Assembly (NCBI GenBank): GCA_963969595.1 | Contig: OZ018415.1 | Span: 23,565,782-23,629,781 of the forward strand | DNA length: 64,000 bases | Direction of reading: 5' to 3' | Source of the DNA: Neckera pumila | Taxonomy: Eukaryota > Streptophyta > Bryopsida > Hypnales > Neckeraceae | Shown: positions 1 to 13,842 of the stretch, one piece after another | Layout of the letters: every line of letters begins with the position of its first letter | Position numbering within the stretch: position 1 is the first letter of the stretch | Position numbers and translations under genes: made by a program | Notes under the pieces: model-generated | What the model was told of the DNA's origin: nothing | What the model saw: the letters and a program-made list of their open reading frames with translations, nothing else | Databases searched by the model: none

Positions 1-422
1 GTGTCGATTATGACAGTATCAAAATTGAAATACAGCACAATGCGTCTCTGAGCATGATGACTCTTCAGTCAACTAATTCAGTACCTCATATCCACATTCT
101 TTGTTCTAATAATGTAGATAGTTCTGCTCCAGCCAACTTATTTCCAGTTAATTTGTTCGTAAATTAATAAAACCTTCTACCAATAAATTAAATTTTTCCA
201 CAATCTGAACCGTCCTGATCTTGAAAGAGGACCTCAGGTCAATTCCTCTGTCGGAAAGTTATTGGCGAGGCCGCCGAATGAGTCGCTGGAACAAAAAAGG
301 AGACCGAAATAAAAAAATATTTTGGAACTACGAGCCGAAAAAAGGCGTAAAGCCCTCAAATTCAAATTCACTAACCCCATACACAGCCAAGACCGCCACA
401 GTTAAAGAGGGTTGATACTTAC
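1..422. other. Intron of the ATXR7-like gene, no coding exon seen
   Basis: This stretch follows the splice donor (GTAAGT on the minus strand) of the last visible ATXR7 exon. I searched the minus strand for the rest of the SET domain (expected PNC, the second Zn-binding tail and the C-terminal CxC region) and found none. The remaining exon or exons must lie beyond the window start. A short open frame on the plus strand here has no recognisable content. Confidence 0.6.
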
Positions 423-3400
423 ATCACAAGAATGGTTAATAAATCGTGCAAGTCCTCCACGCCGTGTGGCATCCAGCTGAGAGGCATAAAATCAAACACA
501 ACTAAGTCTTGTATTATTATATTAACCAAGAGCATATTAAGCTCAGGTCACCACCAAATGCATCAATTAACTAGGCTTAACAATTATGTCTGACAGAATC
601 AAGTAAAAACTGAACTTGGTGATTATAAAACACTGATTAGCGTTCACATGCATGATGCAGCAAGCAATACTTCAACTACTCGATATTAATAGATAGCAAT
701 GAAGCTGTGCTGAAACTATGTTCTACAAATGAGTTTGTCAGCTGCAGTCAGCTGTGCTGCGGTTGAAGGAACATTCATGAAAGAGTCCTGTGAAACTTGA
801 AAGCATATATGTCTAGGTAAGGACTCTTTGCTACAGAAACAAGAACGTTGAGGTTTACCGTGTGCTCGTCATCGACGCGGAACATGTAACTGCTGCCAAT
901 ACCAATGGCCTCATATCGCTGTTCTCGAATATCCGTCATCTGATAATTACACAGAATAATGATAAAAAATAAAACCATCATCCTCATAACATTCTTGAAC
1001 TTCAAGGCCCTGGACCCTTTGCTTCCCATGAACCAAGGCTCCTTTCACTGTAGAACATCTTGAGTACAAGCTTGCCCATGTATTGTAGGCCACTGTAACA
1101 CGAATATATTCTTGTTACAGTGATACTGGCTAAGGACCCCTCTGCCTTCCCATTGAAGACTGTTATGCTAGTTTCTACATTCATGAACTTACGAAAAGCA
1201 TTATCTGCAGACTGGAAGTCAGCAAGGCATTGCCTTCCATCATGCAATTTACGAGAAAATAATCGCAGGATCCTTAATTTAATGAACCACTTCCACTGTC
1301 ATTAAACGCAGCAGCAGTCAGTGTGAGCAATTGAAGTGGGTCAAAAGTCGTCACTTGCGGTTATTGAAACCAGACTCGAATGGTAGTCATATGCATCACA
1401 AATTACGTTAATCTATTCAAATTAATCAAATAAACCCACTGCACCATACGATGAGAGTCACGGTCATCCTGAACTATCAAAACTTCGAGACATCAAATCC
1501 AAGGTAAAAACATCCATCAATCAATGCAATCAATGCAATCGATGCAACTACTGGTGGACACCTACACTAAGCTTTGCATCTAAATAATGAAATTTAGAAT
1601 CCAATTCGATTATACATCCATAGTATTTGGCGCAATCAGTATATCACGAAATCCATTGATAGCACCTTGAAAATGCGCAGAGAACATGTTCAGAGTGCCC
1701 GGAATTGAAAGAGAATGCTTGGAGCCAACCAATGACAAACAGAGGGAATACGTACCCTGTTCCGAATAACCTCCCCGACGTACTCAATAACAAATTCTTC
1801 AGCGTCCATTGGCTCTGCAGCCACCAAACCCCAATCATGAATCTTGCTCCGCTGAAACTTGAGTTGTTTCTTCCGAGCCTGACACAAAATTCAGAAGACC
1901 CACTCTCAGTACCTCTTAAGCGGTTAAGCACACAAGAGCTGCCGAATCAAGTGTGACCACTCTTCATAGTTGGCTAGATTCACCCGGTACATTTCAGTTG
2001 TAACGTGTCCAGAATAACAAGAAACATGACAAACAAACAAACAAAACAAACAATGTGGAAGCACATCAATCCTGACTTGGAAGGGATTTGTAAGCTACCT
2101 TGAGCATATTGAATCTCAGCAAGTCAGAACCTTCAGCACTAACAGCCAGCTTTCGCATGTCGGCTCGGTTTTTGCGGGCAGATTGCAGACCTGCGATGCC
2201 AGCGGTGGTTATGTTATCGCTGACACTAGCCTCTTTTTTCTTTGTGGCTCTCCGTATCTTCTTTACTTCTTGCTTCACTTCTTTTTTCAAAGCTGTTTTC
2301 GCCTTCCTTTGCAATCTTCGTTTCGCTCTGTCTCGAGCCCAAGTGCGCCACTCCCAACCAGTAATAGAGCATCGGGCACAACCCACTGCAGTTGGAACAG
2401 CTGGTAATTTATCACTACTCGCTAACTTTTTACTACCCTGAGTCTTTCTTTCCGGATTTTTGAAGTCATCAGACGGAGCATATTCTCTTTTAGCAGTGGG
2501 ATGCTTGCCTGTCTTCAACTTCAAGCATGGAATTGCCTCTGAATCCTTGGCTGCTGAACCGCTTGATTTGCTTAAATGAGCAGATTTAGTTCCGCGTACT
2601 GCCAAACCAGTCTTCCTACTCTTGTACTTAACAGTTTTAGTCCTAGAAACAACTTTCTTGCAGCTCTGCGATGTCGGATCCTCAGAGCATGTTGAGTCTA
2701 GTGATTTTCTGTAGCTTTTGCATTCATTCTCAAGGTCCATTTTGATGGTGTCTGCCTGCTCCTCACTTGACTGATCCCGTGCAGTATCTTGCTCTTTCAA
2801 TGCTGATGAACGACCAGGGTCACATACGTCCACCATGAGCGTGTCTTCAGGTGTAGCAGCAATCTCCCGAAACTCTTCCCTAGGATAACGCCTGACCTTT
2901 CCTTGCACACTACGACCAGGAATCTCATGCCGGACCGGAGCACCTGCTATCTCCTTTTGGGGGGTTGCCAAGGGTGTGTACCTCTTTACAATCGCCTTCT
3001 TGACAAGAGTAGATTGCCCAGCTTTACCAAGAATTATGCCTCGAACTGAACTCTCATGGTCTTGGTTCAAAAATTTGTGCGTACGAATAACCTTCAACCG
3101 AACAGGATCCCTCTCTTCTAAACCTTCAGGCTCAATTGAAGGGTCAGTCAATCCTTTCGATATTGTAGCAGCCCGCGATGTTGGGCTCTTGACGTTGGCA
3201 TCGATTGTAGTGGCACAGGTGAGAGGACTTCTAACTCCATTATCATTATTCTCACTGGTTTCTTCACAGACGATGGGACTCGTCTCGTCCGCCGGTACCA
3301 AACCTAGATTCTCAGATTCTTCAACATCTTTCTTCTTCGTTCTCTTCCTGACATGGAAGACGTCCTCACCAGCTTCCACACTAACAAAATTGCAGGCTTC

Positions 3401-6400
3401 ATGCATAATCTCATAATCCACATCTTCACTCTCTATTTCATGAGCTTCCTTCTTAACAAACTTCCTCTTGTAAACTGGAGTACTCGCAGATTTACAAGTG
3501 AGGGCAACGCTCCTAATGTCACCTGGAACACTCTCATGTTTAACGGTCAAGGTCTTACCCATATCTTCAATTTGAGGATTTTCAAGTTCAACTGCCAAGG
3601 TCTTACTCTTGCCAACGTTCTGCCTCCGCGAACCTCGTACAAGCTGCCGAAGTCGATCTCTTTGCGACAGCACAGGTACACAGAGATCTTGAACGGAACT
3701 GCGCGCTACATGAAGCTCTTGCTTTTTCTTTTTGTTCTTCGTTATTTCTTTCACCGTCTCTGCTGGATCCTTATCCATCTTCATCCTCACAGTTGCCATG
3801 ACGTTCAAACCTTTCGCGTCATTACAAAGACTGTTTCCATTATCACCTTTATCAATAGGTGTATCACCAGGGTTCAATCTAGGCTTCTTAATCTCCTTAG
3901 AAATTTGGTGACTGCCTCCACCGCTAAGTGGATCTTTCGACTCCTTCCTCTTGCGCTGAGTAAGCTTGGAGGTATCCTGAACCCGAGTTGACGGATCAGC
4001 CTCCAGAACACTGGAATGGTTGAGTTTATTAGTGCCTCGCCCGTCAGCATCTTTGACAATATCCCTTCCAGATTTCTCGTCCAACTTCTTCTTAGATTTC
4101 TTACGAACCTCATCCTGGAATGGTTGACGTTTATCAGAAATCTCATTCACACGCTTCTTAAATTTCTGCGGAGTCTCGTCCATAAGCTTGTCAGGTTGCT
4201 CAGGAACCTTGACGACACCCTTCTCACGTTCCTCGGGCACCTCGCCCGAATGCTTCTTAGATTTTTCAGACTTCTCAACAGCTTGCTTCTTCCTTCCTTC
4301 AGACTTGTCACCCCCTGGCTTCTTCGGTCCCTCGGGCTTCTCCTTCGCTTGTTTATTAAAATTCCCAAGCGTCTCAAGCGTTTTCTTCTTAGGGTTATCA
4401 AGCTTCTCAGCCCCTTGCTTCAGGGGCATCTTATCAACTCGCTTCTTTGGCCTCTCATACAATACCTTATTATATCCGTCAGCCTTCCCATTCACTAGCT
4501 TTGTAGGCCTCGCAGGCTTCTCATCTGCTTTCTCCTTAGATCGAGCGAGAGAATCGAGTTTATCCACGTCACTGGATGACGAGGATATGTTAAGAAAATT
4601 GTACTCCTCTCTTGAAGAAATCCCCCTAGCAATTGAAATATTCTTGGGAGAACCGAGGTCGAGATGAGCATCACTCTGGGAGTCGTAATGAAGAGATCCC
4701 ACTTTAGATAAGAAAGCGTCCGCCCTCCTTTCAAGATTAGGTTGATCGGGAACAGCTACAGACAATAAAACATTTAATGCACACCAATATTAACATCCTC
4801 TGATATCCAATGCAGCTAGCTTTACATCCTATGAAGTTTGAACAGCAAAGGGAATTTTCAAGAAATTCATGAGGACGCAAATCTCCACAAAAGAATAATT
4901 CAAACGATATCAACAGGCCTCTTTCAGAGTACAAGTATTCTCACCACTGCATTTACCTGTACAAAAAATCAATTGGTAAAATATTCCACAAATCGCCTAC
5001 ACTAATACAGCTCGGAAATATAAGCTGAAGACCTCAAGACACTGCTATTATCGCCAGTGTCGTGGCATGAAAATATACTGCGTAGCTTTGTCCGAATAGG
5101 ACATACCTGTCGACCCGTGACAACCATGATCCTTCGTAGGAGGAGAAGAAGAAGGCACAGCATTTGTATCACGAGCTCCTAGAGGGGTACCCGCCTGTTT
5201 CCACTGCACAAATGCAACGGGAATCACAGAGATATCCAATTGGACGTACAAGCATTATCCATTTGGCCAAGACTTCAGATGTATCATGAAGCTTGCCAAG
5301 GTGTAAGTCCTGCAGGTTAAAAGACGGTGAGGACTTCTCCTTCCAGACCCAATAAGAACCTCAACTACATACTAGAGGAAGGAACTTGAACTACCTGAAC
5401 TGGTTGAGGTTGCGATAGAGCAAAATTGTTGGAGTTCGGGGAAGAACTAATGGATTTAGATGCTTTATTGTAGTTCACAACGCGAGTAGAATGGTTAGTA
5501 CTCCCGTACGTGCCAGAGATTTTCTGTACAGAATGTTTAGGCAGTACCACCGGTCTTCCACCAGGACCCTGCAATTGACGGCAAAGACATCAAAAACTAA
5601 GATCGCATGCAACAGCTCAGAGCCTAATTTGACAACCCTGGCAAGTAAAAAAATTAAGCAAGCAAAGAACACTAACCACGTCAAACCCTGGAGGCATATC
5701 TGGACCTGGTGAAGAGATTTCTAAGGCTTGAACAAATCCAGATGGAAGATCAGTAGCAGGAATATCTGGTGGACGCTGTATAACTTTAGGAGCCTTCATC
5801 CACTCTTGCAAAAACTCGGCAATAGCCCCATCAACCAAGCTTCTCGGTGCCGCCTTCAATACAAGAGCATGAATTGTTTTCCTGGCATTGTCAAGTGTAC
5901 TCGATCGCAGGTTAATTTGAGAATTGGATAATCGGATACTCGGTCCGCCACCTAGCACAGTGGTGTTCCGATCGCTTGAGGGTATGTTCGAAAAGAGGAT
6001 TCCCTTCTTTGCTGCCTCTAGTAACTGCCCAAGGGGCATAGGTGCCACAAGCTTTCCGAAGTGGCAGATCTACAAATACAATTTTAGTAACGTCAGTTCT
6101 ACATCCATGAACCACGTTGGAAACTTGAGCAGTTACCCATATGTTGCACCAAAGCAATCAGGCCTCAATAGATCAACTTATGATAAAATCATTAACCAAC
6201 ATAGCATGAGCTGACCACCTCAACAACACAATTAGCCTAGTAAACAATAATATCAAACCAGATTGCCAACACATGCAATCATCCTGCATTATAAGACGAT
6301 ATCTAAAATTGAAGAAAATCGCTGATAGAGTCGTTATACTGGCCAGCAGATGGATGAGCTTAAAGAAAATAAGGTGTAAAACCTCAAGAGAATCGTAAAG

Positions 6401-8131
6401 GTGCTTTGACGTAAGCCATTGACCTAGTTGCCAGAGAGAAAAGAGCCCTTGCATGGAACCATCCGCCCCTTTGTACTCCCAGCACTGCTCAGCCCAAACC
6501 TGAATAACGAAGAATAAAATCTCAGGGAAGCATTTCTAAATAAAGAGCGTACGCAATCAATTTCCCTGAACATATAAATATTTGATGTCATTTCCCAACT
6601 AATATCTAAAATGAGGAGAAACATCAATGCAGTAAATTAAGCGCTGATATCAGAACTTGACTTTTAACTCTAAATCAATTTGTATGCCATATTATTCGTT
6701 TATTATTACCGTATGATATTCATTTATAAAACCATCGCCAGAGAGAGAACGACTCTCATTCAACGAATTACGGAAGACAACATATGGGAGAACAAGGGAC
6801 TGTTTCGAGAAAAAACCTTCGCAAGGAATCTAATTGCAAACTTATGTTCAAGAACCGGATATATTGTGAAAACAGCAAGGATAGAAAAAGAAGAAAGCAA
6901 GTAGGAACCACAAAACGAGAATGAATGAGAAAAGCTCAATAAGATGGCAAAAATAGAACTTTCAATCTCATTGCTCTGAGGATCTGACTCCTCGCAAATT
7001 GGGAAAGAACCTTCGCAAATGTGAACATGAGACGCGATAGCAAGAGAAGAAGCACTCCGGTGAGTTCAAGACAGTGTCATCTCAATCGAACAAAACAACA
7101 GCAAAATCAAGACCACGACGGAGAAAATCACATCCAGTAACTTACATGCTCAAGCGATCACCAGAAGCCCTAAGAGCAGCGCACAAAGATTCATTCGGGT
7201 ATGCCAGAAAAATAAATACATGAACTTAGCGGCGAGTCTTTACCTGTTGATGAGCAAATTCATGGGGTCTGGAGTTGACAAATTGCGATGGAACAGTTGG
7301 CGCATCAATAAGCATCTTCAATTCCTGAGGTGCAGAGTAGGCACCGTCTTGACGATAATACACAACCAACTCACCCGGCAAAAAACTGACATTAAAGCCT
7401 TCCCGGAGAATCTCGAGAGTGAAAGGACCGCTGAGATAATTATAGGCGTTACAATAGAACCAACCATTCTCATGGTTGCCACCGGGTGCTCCTGCATCGC
7501 TTACATCCCATTCAGTACCAACTGTCTCTTTACAAGGCGCAAAAGGAGATGCTAGAGGAGATACATTCTTGCTTTGAAGATTGTGCGAAACGTGATTGGG
7601 CCTTCCCGCATGCGTAGATATTCTCGATGGATTTTTGACATCTGCCATACCCGCTTCCGCCTGGGAACTCAGACCCCGTCGAGAGCCGTCCCCTGGAGGA
7701 CCAACGCCCTGAAACTGAATTCTCATATTACCATTTTGGAGATCTTGATTCCGCCGTCCGTCACCCGAATACGTTTGATGATCAAATTTCTCATTAAGCC
7801 TAGTTTCATTACCATATTCAGGTGGTGGTCCAGACCTTGTCGATCTAGTCGTGTCCTCTGTGAGTCGCTCTTCCATTTCATCGGGATGAAATGGGTCATA
7901 ATCCGAACCGAGGGACCCCGTTCGGTGCGGAGTTCCTCTCCCCAGTCTTGCATACTCCATACTCGGAGAGCGTGCACATGCAACGTCTTCCGAAGGCCAT
8001 CCATGCCGTCTTCCCTTCAAAATAGCAGTTGATGAGGACCTGGACGTCCAACCAAGGTCACCTTCACGGGAGGGCCGGTGCAAGTCATGCGCTTGATCTA
8101 GTACACGAACAGAAGGATCCTCAGTGGCCAT
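423..8131 (-). CDS. ATXR7: ATXR7/SDG25-like SET1-class histone H3K4 methyltransferase (3' end outside window)
   Basis: The nuclear protein is expected to methylate H3 lysine 4. Nine phase-compatible coding exons were traced: 7244-8131 (ATG at 8131), 6383-6499, 5677-6069, 5395-5568, 5107-5203, 2099-4755, 1756-1878, 859-939 and 423-476. They sum to 4584 nt (1528 codons), already longer than the roughly 1420-residue Arabidopsis protein. Exons 1-2 carry GYF-like segments ([29 protein letters not shown]). The 2.66-kb exon is very rich in Lys/Glu and ends with the pre-SET signature [11 protein letters not shown]. The SET domain follows: [37 protein letters not shown], then [14 protein letters not shown], where the frame runs into the window edge. 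All core SET motifs seen are intact. The donor of the exon ending at 5395 is weak, and a stronger GTATGT at 5367-5372 does not keep frame, so that junction is the least certain. Confidence 0.93.
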
Positions 8132-9540
8132 AAGTGTGCCCCTTCGACGGCAGACTGCGCACTAGCTGCAATAGAATGCGTCGTGAGGGACAACGTGACA
8201 GAAAGCGTCTCTCCTGAGACGCGGTGTCTTCTGCGTAGGGTTCATCGGTCATTGAATGATGTCTGCAGTGTTCTTTAGAGCCTGCAGCGAAGGTTACCAC
8301 CAAACCCTAATTATACTCTGCATTTGAGACTTCCAAAAGAAGACTAAACCGAGGGACTTCACTTATTTATCTACTGCCCTAGATAGAGAGAAGGAAAAGA
8401 CAATCTTTCTGTCTTAAGTTTTAAAGAAAATTACGTGCATTGACCAAGAGGGATTCTTACAAACAAGAAGAATGAAAATTCGGTTGGCATAAACATGCAG
8501 GAGTATCTCTATGTTAGGTAGTCGCCGGATCTTTACAATATGGCAAGAGTGCACATCCAGAAAGCTCGCCCTACGACCGAGACTTGCACGGCAGAGGATC
8601 TACAACGGCAATTATCGAGAGAATTGTGCCGGAGCATTAATTGCGATAATCATTGCTCACCAAAGGAGCTCAATCAGTCCCAATCACAGAATAACCAGAC
8701 GTTTTTCACGAGCGTGGAGTCCAAGAAACGAAGCTAAAGCATCAAATTCATCGCCAAGCGCCAGCCAAGACGAAACCACGGCCATCCTGCCCCAACGAAG
8801 CCGAATTTTCCAGAATGTAGGACGCACCTGTGTCCCAAGCCCCGGCCGCACACAGATACAAGCTGCGCTTCCCCGTCCCACGCCGCGCAACCTCTGTCTG
8901 CACTCCAACCACCACAACAGAAAATTCTGCCGCTCGCCGAATTGCCTCACCACGGCATCCAACGAAAGAATCGCTGCGAGACCTAGGGCATGAAAGATTC
9001 GGTTACAGACACATTTGGAATCTCCGCCGATACCGACACATTGAGCGCGGGAACACCAAGGGCCACGAGCAAAGAGAAGGAGCTGCCTCACTCCACTCCA
9101 CTCCACTCCACTCCAATTCTACTCGGAAGACGGACGAGCGCCGGAAGCAGAAAGAATTCCGAGTTCGAACAACACAAGGAAGGACTCGGCCCTGACGACG
9201 ATTACAAAGCCAGTCGCCAAAAATAAACACGACAACGAATGCTGCTGCGATGAATTGATAATTCGACGTCTGAATTGCGAGGAAACCGGACCTTCAAAGA
9301 CTGCGCAACAGAAGGAAGGAAGGAGGAAGGAAAAAGAAAGAAACTGAAGGCCAAGAGAGCGAGCGAGCGTGCGTGCGTGCGTTCTTCCCGACGGTCCTGG
9401 CTCTTCACCCGCCCTCTCCGTCCTTCACCGAGCACGGCGTCGTCGGCTGCCATAAAGAAGAAACCCCTTCCCAATTTAGGGCCCTGGTCAGTAAACAACA
9501 CTTTACTTTCTTCTCCTCCTCCATCCTCGGCACTCACACT
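8132..9540 (-). promoter_or_regulatory. Probable promoter and 5' leader region of the ATXR7-like gene
   Basis: The region is clearly more GC-rich than the AT-rich DNA that begins near 9.54 kb, and it lies directly upstream of the ATG at 8131. It holds purine-rich runs (GGAAGGAAGGAGGAAGG near 9314-9331), GCGAGCGAGCGTGCGTGCG near 9358-9380 and an ACTCC microsatellite. Open frames exist on both strands but none shows a recognisable protein and they overlap each other, so I treat it as leader and promoter. A spliced 5' UTR is likely but I could not place it. Confidence 0.5.
9089..9114. repeat. (ACTCC)n microsatellite
   Basis: About five consecutive copies of ACTCC, in the GC-rich leader region upstream of the ATXR7-like gene. 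Confidence 0.9.
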
Positions 9541-10290
9541 AAATAACTTGGCGAGTTGCGGCTTATCTGCAGTGGAGTTTCTCGTGCAATGTTCCCCAGT
9601 GCAATGTTCGAGTCACATGTCAAGAGCAATGTTCCTCGAGTGCAAGCACTTGTATGTTTGTAAATTCCAAAGATGTCTTCTTCTCGAAAACATCGTTTTC
9701 TTCTCCAAAAAGGCGGGGTACAGTATTCCAGTGATGTCCTCTAGGTCTGACGTTTACAGGGTGCATTAATTTGTGCAGAGTTTGGTGATGACAAAGGTGC
9801 ATGACATTCTGGTGGGGGTGTGAGGAGACACGACCATCGATGTGAACTATGGAAGTCACAATGATTAAAGCCATGGAATTTTGAAGTCATTAGATTTGAA
9901 GGCACTAAGGTAACTACACAAAATAGTGAAATTAGGTTGCCCCACACTAATTTCTCATATCTAACACTTTCAGACATGGTCAACTATAGTCTGGGGCAAC
10001 CTAATTTCACTATTTTGAGTACATCTTAAATTGCACAATTCAACAATTCAGCATGATTCAGCATGGTTTCCACTATTAAATTGAAAAACTTTTTGTGGAG
10101 TCCTATTGGTAGTCAAAATGGAATTCTAAATTCTCCTAGAATGCATTTTTTGGACACCTTGTGAATCAACTACAAATTTTCAAAGTGCTAAAATTAAATG
10201 TACCTAAAAGTGATTGTAGAGTCTTATGAATAGTAGAAGTACATTTTAGACAAGAATCTGTAGTGTGTGATTTTAGGTGTAGTTACCTTA
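9541..10290. other. Intergenic, nothing recognised
   Basis: AT-rich sequence with no exon-like frame. It contains a short inverted pair, TTAGGTTGCCCCA near 9930 and TGGGGCAACCTAA near 9993, around the sequence at 9960. Confidence 0.5.
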
Positions 10291-10292
10291 TA

Positions 10293-10844
10293 TTCCCTCT
10301 GTCCCACTAAAAACCTCCAAATCGGGCACAATTCTTGTCCTACTAAAAAGCTCCGTTTTATGATTTCAATTGATTAATAAGTGTTGGCCGTGTTGAACAA
10401 CCTTGTGGGGGCACATTGTGGAGTTTTCTTCTCCTAGAAAACTTGACCTTGCCCATATGAGGCACATTATACTTGTTGTGCTTTTCTAGACAACAGTGTT
10501 GACAATGGGTTCGGTGATTACTTCAGCGCTAATAAGATTTGTTCATGAAGTGGATTAGGTTTCCTTCTTGCAGGCATTTAGGTTGGGACAAATGTTTTTA
10601 GCATCCCATTATTGCCACCAACCTTTAAATCATCAAGAATAAAAGAGCTGGCAACATTCACAAACTATGCTCAAATATGAGACTTTCCGCATGGATTTGG
10701 GTGTCTAAACGACGGCATCTAAGCTGGAGATTTTGCATAGATCTAAAGGATGGATTGCTGGTTTTTGAATGCATATTTCACTAAAAATTTAGTTAATCCC
10801 TCATAGAAAAGATTTTGGGAGTTTATTAGTAGGGACAGAGGGAG
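10293..10844. mobile_element. Stowaway-like MITE (TA flanks)
   Basis: The left end reads TTCCCTCTGTCCCACTAA and the right end is its near reverse complement (TAGTAGGGACAGAGGGAG). Both ends are flanked by TA, the target duplication of mariner/Stowaway elements. CTCCCTCTGTCCC is the classic plant Stowaway terminus. The interior of about 550 bp has no transposase frame, so it is non-autonomous. Confidence 0.8.
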
Positions 10845-10939
10845 TAACTATGAAGGAATGAAAATCCAAAGTCATGCAACCGGATGATTGCAAGAAACAC
10901 TTCACGTTTTTCGTTCAAAACGCAGTTTTTGTCATAGGA

Positions 10940-11095
10940 CTGGCAATACTATGTAATACTATGCAATACTATGTTTCTGCAGCGCCCCTACAGATTTCAA
11001 TCATCAATTCAGGGCATCTGCAGATCTCAACCATTGATTCAATACTATGTACTACTATGCAGTACTATAGAGTGCTGCAAAGTACTACAAAAGTC
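10940..11095. repeat. Short imperfect repeats of ACTATGYA/GTACTAC type
   Basis: Two clusters of AATACTATG/TACTATGCA-like words flank a direct pair (CAGATTTCAATCAT and CAGATCTCAACCAT). The small open frame over this stretch is a translation of the repeat and not a supported gene. Confidence 0.55.
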
Positions 11096-11099
11096 ACTA

Positions 11100-12612
11100 G
11101 GAGCAAAAAATAGCAGAAAAGGGGTCTATGCACCTTTTTATTTTTAATAATTAAAAGAAAATTCAAAAAATAAAAACAAAAAAATCCATTTTGCTAGAGA
11201 AGATTGTGCTCACATTGCACCAAAAAATTAGTGTAGGAAAATTTTTCCTTCTTCGTAACCTTTGCTCAAAGGAAGGTCACTTTGACCCCATGTGGACAAT
11301 TGACATGTTGCTATTTCTATAAAAATTCATTGTCAATCCTTGTAATGTTAGTAGACCTCCAACATGTCCAATTTGTGGCTTCAAATTCGCATTTTTGGGT
11401 CAAAAATAGGACTAAAACCCCCCCCAAATGGCCAAAGTAAACACCCAATCAGGGGCAGTTTAAAATTAGTAAACTAATTTTGAGAAATTTGAAAAAATTA
11501 CTCAAAGTATGTAACTACCATATGTACCTTCATTCCAAATTTCAAGCCAAATGAACAAACGACACAAAAGTTATGAGCAAAAAACCACCCGTCCAAGGGC
11601 AAGGGGACAAAAAAAATGACAAGTGTTTCTTGCAATCACCCAACCAATGATTCATAATTTTGCAGGTCTTTCATGTAGCATGTGTCTCATGTTCTTTTGT
11701 GTGTCTCTTCATCTGTAATGCATTAGCTTACCTCTTCAATTTGGTTTCATACAACACATGATTGAATGCAATGTTTATATATTGAAATCCATTATGAAGT
11801 GCTCATTCATCTTCCTAATAAAGCACCAAATTGTCGCATGAAGGACCATCAGTAATAACAAAGAACATACGGAGGTAAGTAGCTTTATAGAGCCCCATCG
11901 GTGGTGGGCCTCAAGTTTTTTGAAGTACAAATTTAATTATCTTGATGATGATTTTTAGATATGAACTCGTTTAGGTGATCTTTTTAAGAATTGACAAATA
12001 TAGGGTTGACTTTAATTAAACGGACATGACATAAAGCCATTGTAAAGGTTTTTGAAGCTTCAATTTATTTTAAAAATTTACTAGAGCTTTGTTGCTCTTC
12101 ACGCTATTAGTGTCGGATGAGTGATGGTTTCAAGGCTTTGTTTTAGGATTTAGAGACCTCATCAATTGGAGTTTTACCATAGATATTGAAGCATGAAAAG
12201 CATCAGTAAGATTTCTAATGGTAATCAATTTTTCATTCTTATTCTTTTGCTATTCAAAAAATGCATTTCTATGAACATGTTCTCAATGCCCTAATTTTGT
12301 TGATATAGCTATTGTTGCAATTAATGGTGAATTGCAAGCACCTCTATTGTTTCTTCATTTGTTTTTGGAAGATGACACTACAAGAAGATGGTGGAAAAAA
12401 TGATAGATTTCTAAGCATAAATGGGCCTTGTTTTGCCCATGATTTAATATTAGTACATTACACTTTAATCCTTGTCCCCTTGGACATGTCTAGAGGAAAA
12501 ACATTTTATTCAAATTAGAATGCCTCATAATCTTCCTTGAATAATCAAGTAGGGGATATAAACTTTTTTTTTTTTTTTAAACCTTGTAAAATCTTATCTG
12601 GCTAATAATATA
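11100..12612. other. AT-rich intergenic, no gene seen
   Basis: Low-complexity AT-rich DNA with frequent stops in all frames. No exon with recognisable content, RNA gene or clear repeat boundary was found. Confidence 0.5.
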
Positions 12613-13587
12613 CTCCCTCTATTTCAAAATAAATCCTTAATTTTCTAAATTTGCTTGTCTCAAATTAAATTCAAAGTTTCAATTGTTCATAGAAATTGTT
12701 GGCTTGACAAAACTTGAATCACCGGACTTATGGCACATGAATCCTAAAGAGTTAATTGCCCTTAATCCCACAGTTTGATTGAACTTGAATCCCAAAATCT
12801 AATTGCAATAAATCCAACATTCAGGTTGTAATGACTCCCAAACTCTAATTACAGCAAGTGAATCTCACATTGTAATCATAGTTTGTACTATTCGATCAGA
12901 TTCTAATCTTACCACTACTGCAAACCCCGTCGCTTTTCATTCCTTGAAATAGCAAGAAAATGTGGGGTGAGTGAAACAAGTCTCAAAAGACAAATTGTGG
13001 GGCAGACTTGGATACGAACATTAGATCATTTCAGTGAGAAGCAACATCTCTTGAATGAAAAACAACGGGGTTTGCTCTAGTGTACACAAGTGAGATAACA
13101 GAAGTTCTACACCTCTTTGATTAGGCTACACAATTGGAGTGCAGTAGATGAAACTGCAATTGCAGTGCGAGATTAGAATCTGATCAAATCTAATCAAACA
13201 AGAATCATACTCTGGATGCAGAGAAAGGATCGGAAGATGTTGACTTAGGTCATCAAAATTCATTGAAGGAGTTGATTGAAGTTGAATGAAACTCATTGAC
13301 AGTGACTGGAGAGGACCTCATTGAAGTTAAATTCACAGGAATTGGCAGTAGGACAACTGAAATTCATTTCACCGGAGTCAATTGAAAAAAACAAGGAAAT
13401 TGTCAATTTTACCACTTTTTTTTTAATACAATCTGCTTTTGGGGGGTGGGGTGGGGGTTGAAACCTTTAGACCTATTAGGGCTAACTAAAAGCTACAAGA
13501 ACCATGCATTATCGTCCAAATAGGAGCGGCTTACGTGTTAATGTAGCATTTTTTAGGAACCCTGTATTTATTTCAAGATAGAGAGAG
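12613..13587. mobile_element. Second TA-flanked Stowaway-like element
   Basis: The left end CTCCCTCTATTTCAAAATAAAT and the right end (reverse complement CTCTCTCTATCTTGAAATAAAT) form terminal inverted repeats, each flanked by TA. The interior of about 975 bp has no transposase frame. It differs in subfamily from the copy at 10.3 kb. Confidence 0.75.
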
Positions 13588-13842
13588 TAGTATCGTTTCA
13601 TTCTACATTACATCTAAGTTGTCTACTTATAATACTTTGAATATCCACAAATATTTTCTTTTCCATATTTTAGATAACACATTTATTTTTGGGGTACATT
13701 GTGGAGTTCCTAGACCTCGTTTATTGGACCATATAGACACAATTATATTTTTATGAGCTTCAACAATTTGTTGACATATTGCAAATTCATCTTCATTGAC
13801 GGAGCTTCTTCATTAATTTCATTCATTCTCTTATTGTACAAT

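Noticed and set aside
2100..4667. Several plus-strand open frames of 70-210 codons
   Set aside because: They are antisense images of the Lys-rich ATXR7 exon, Leu/Phe/Ser-rich as expected for the complement of AAG/GAG codons.
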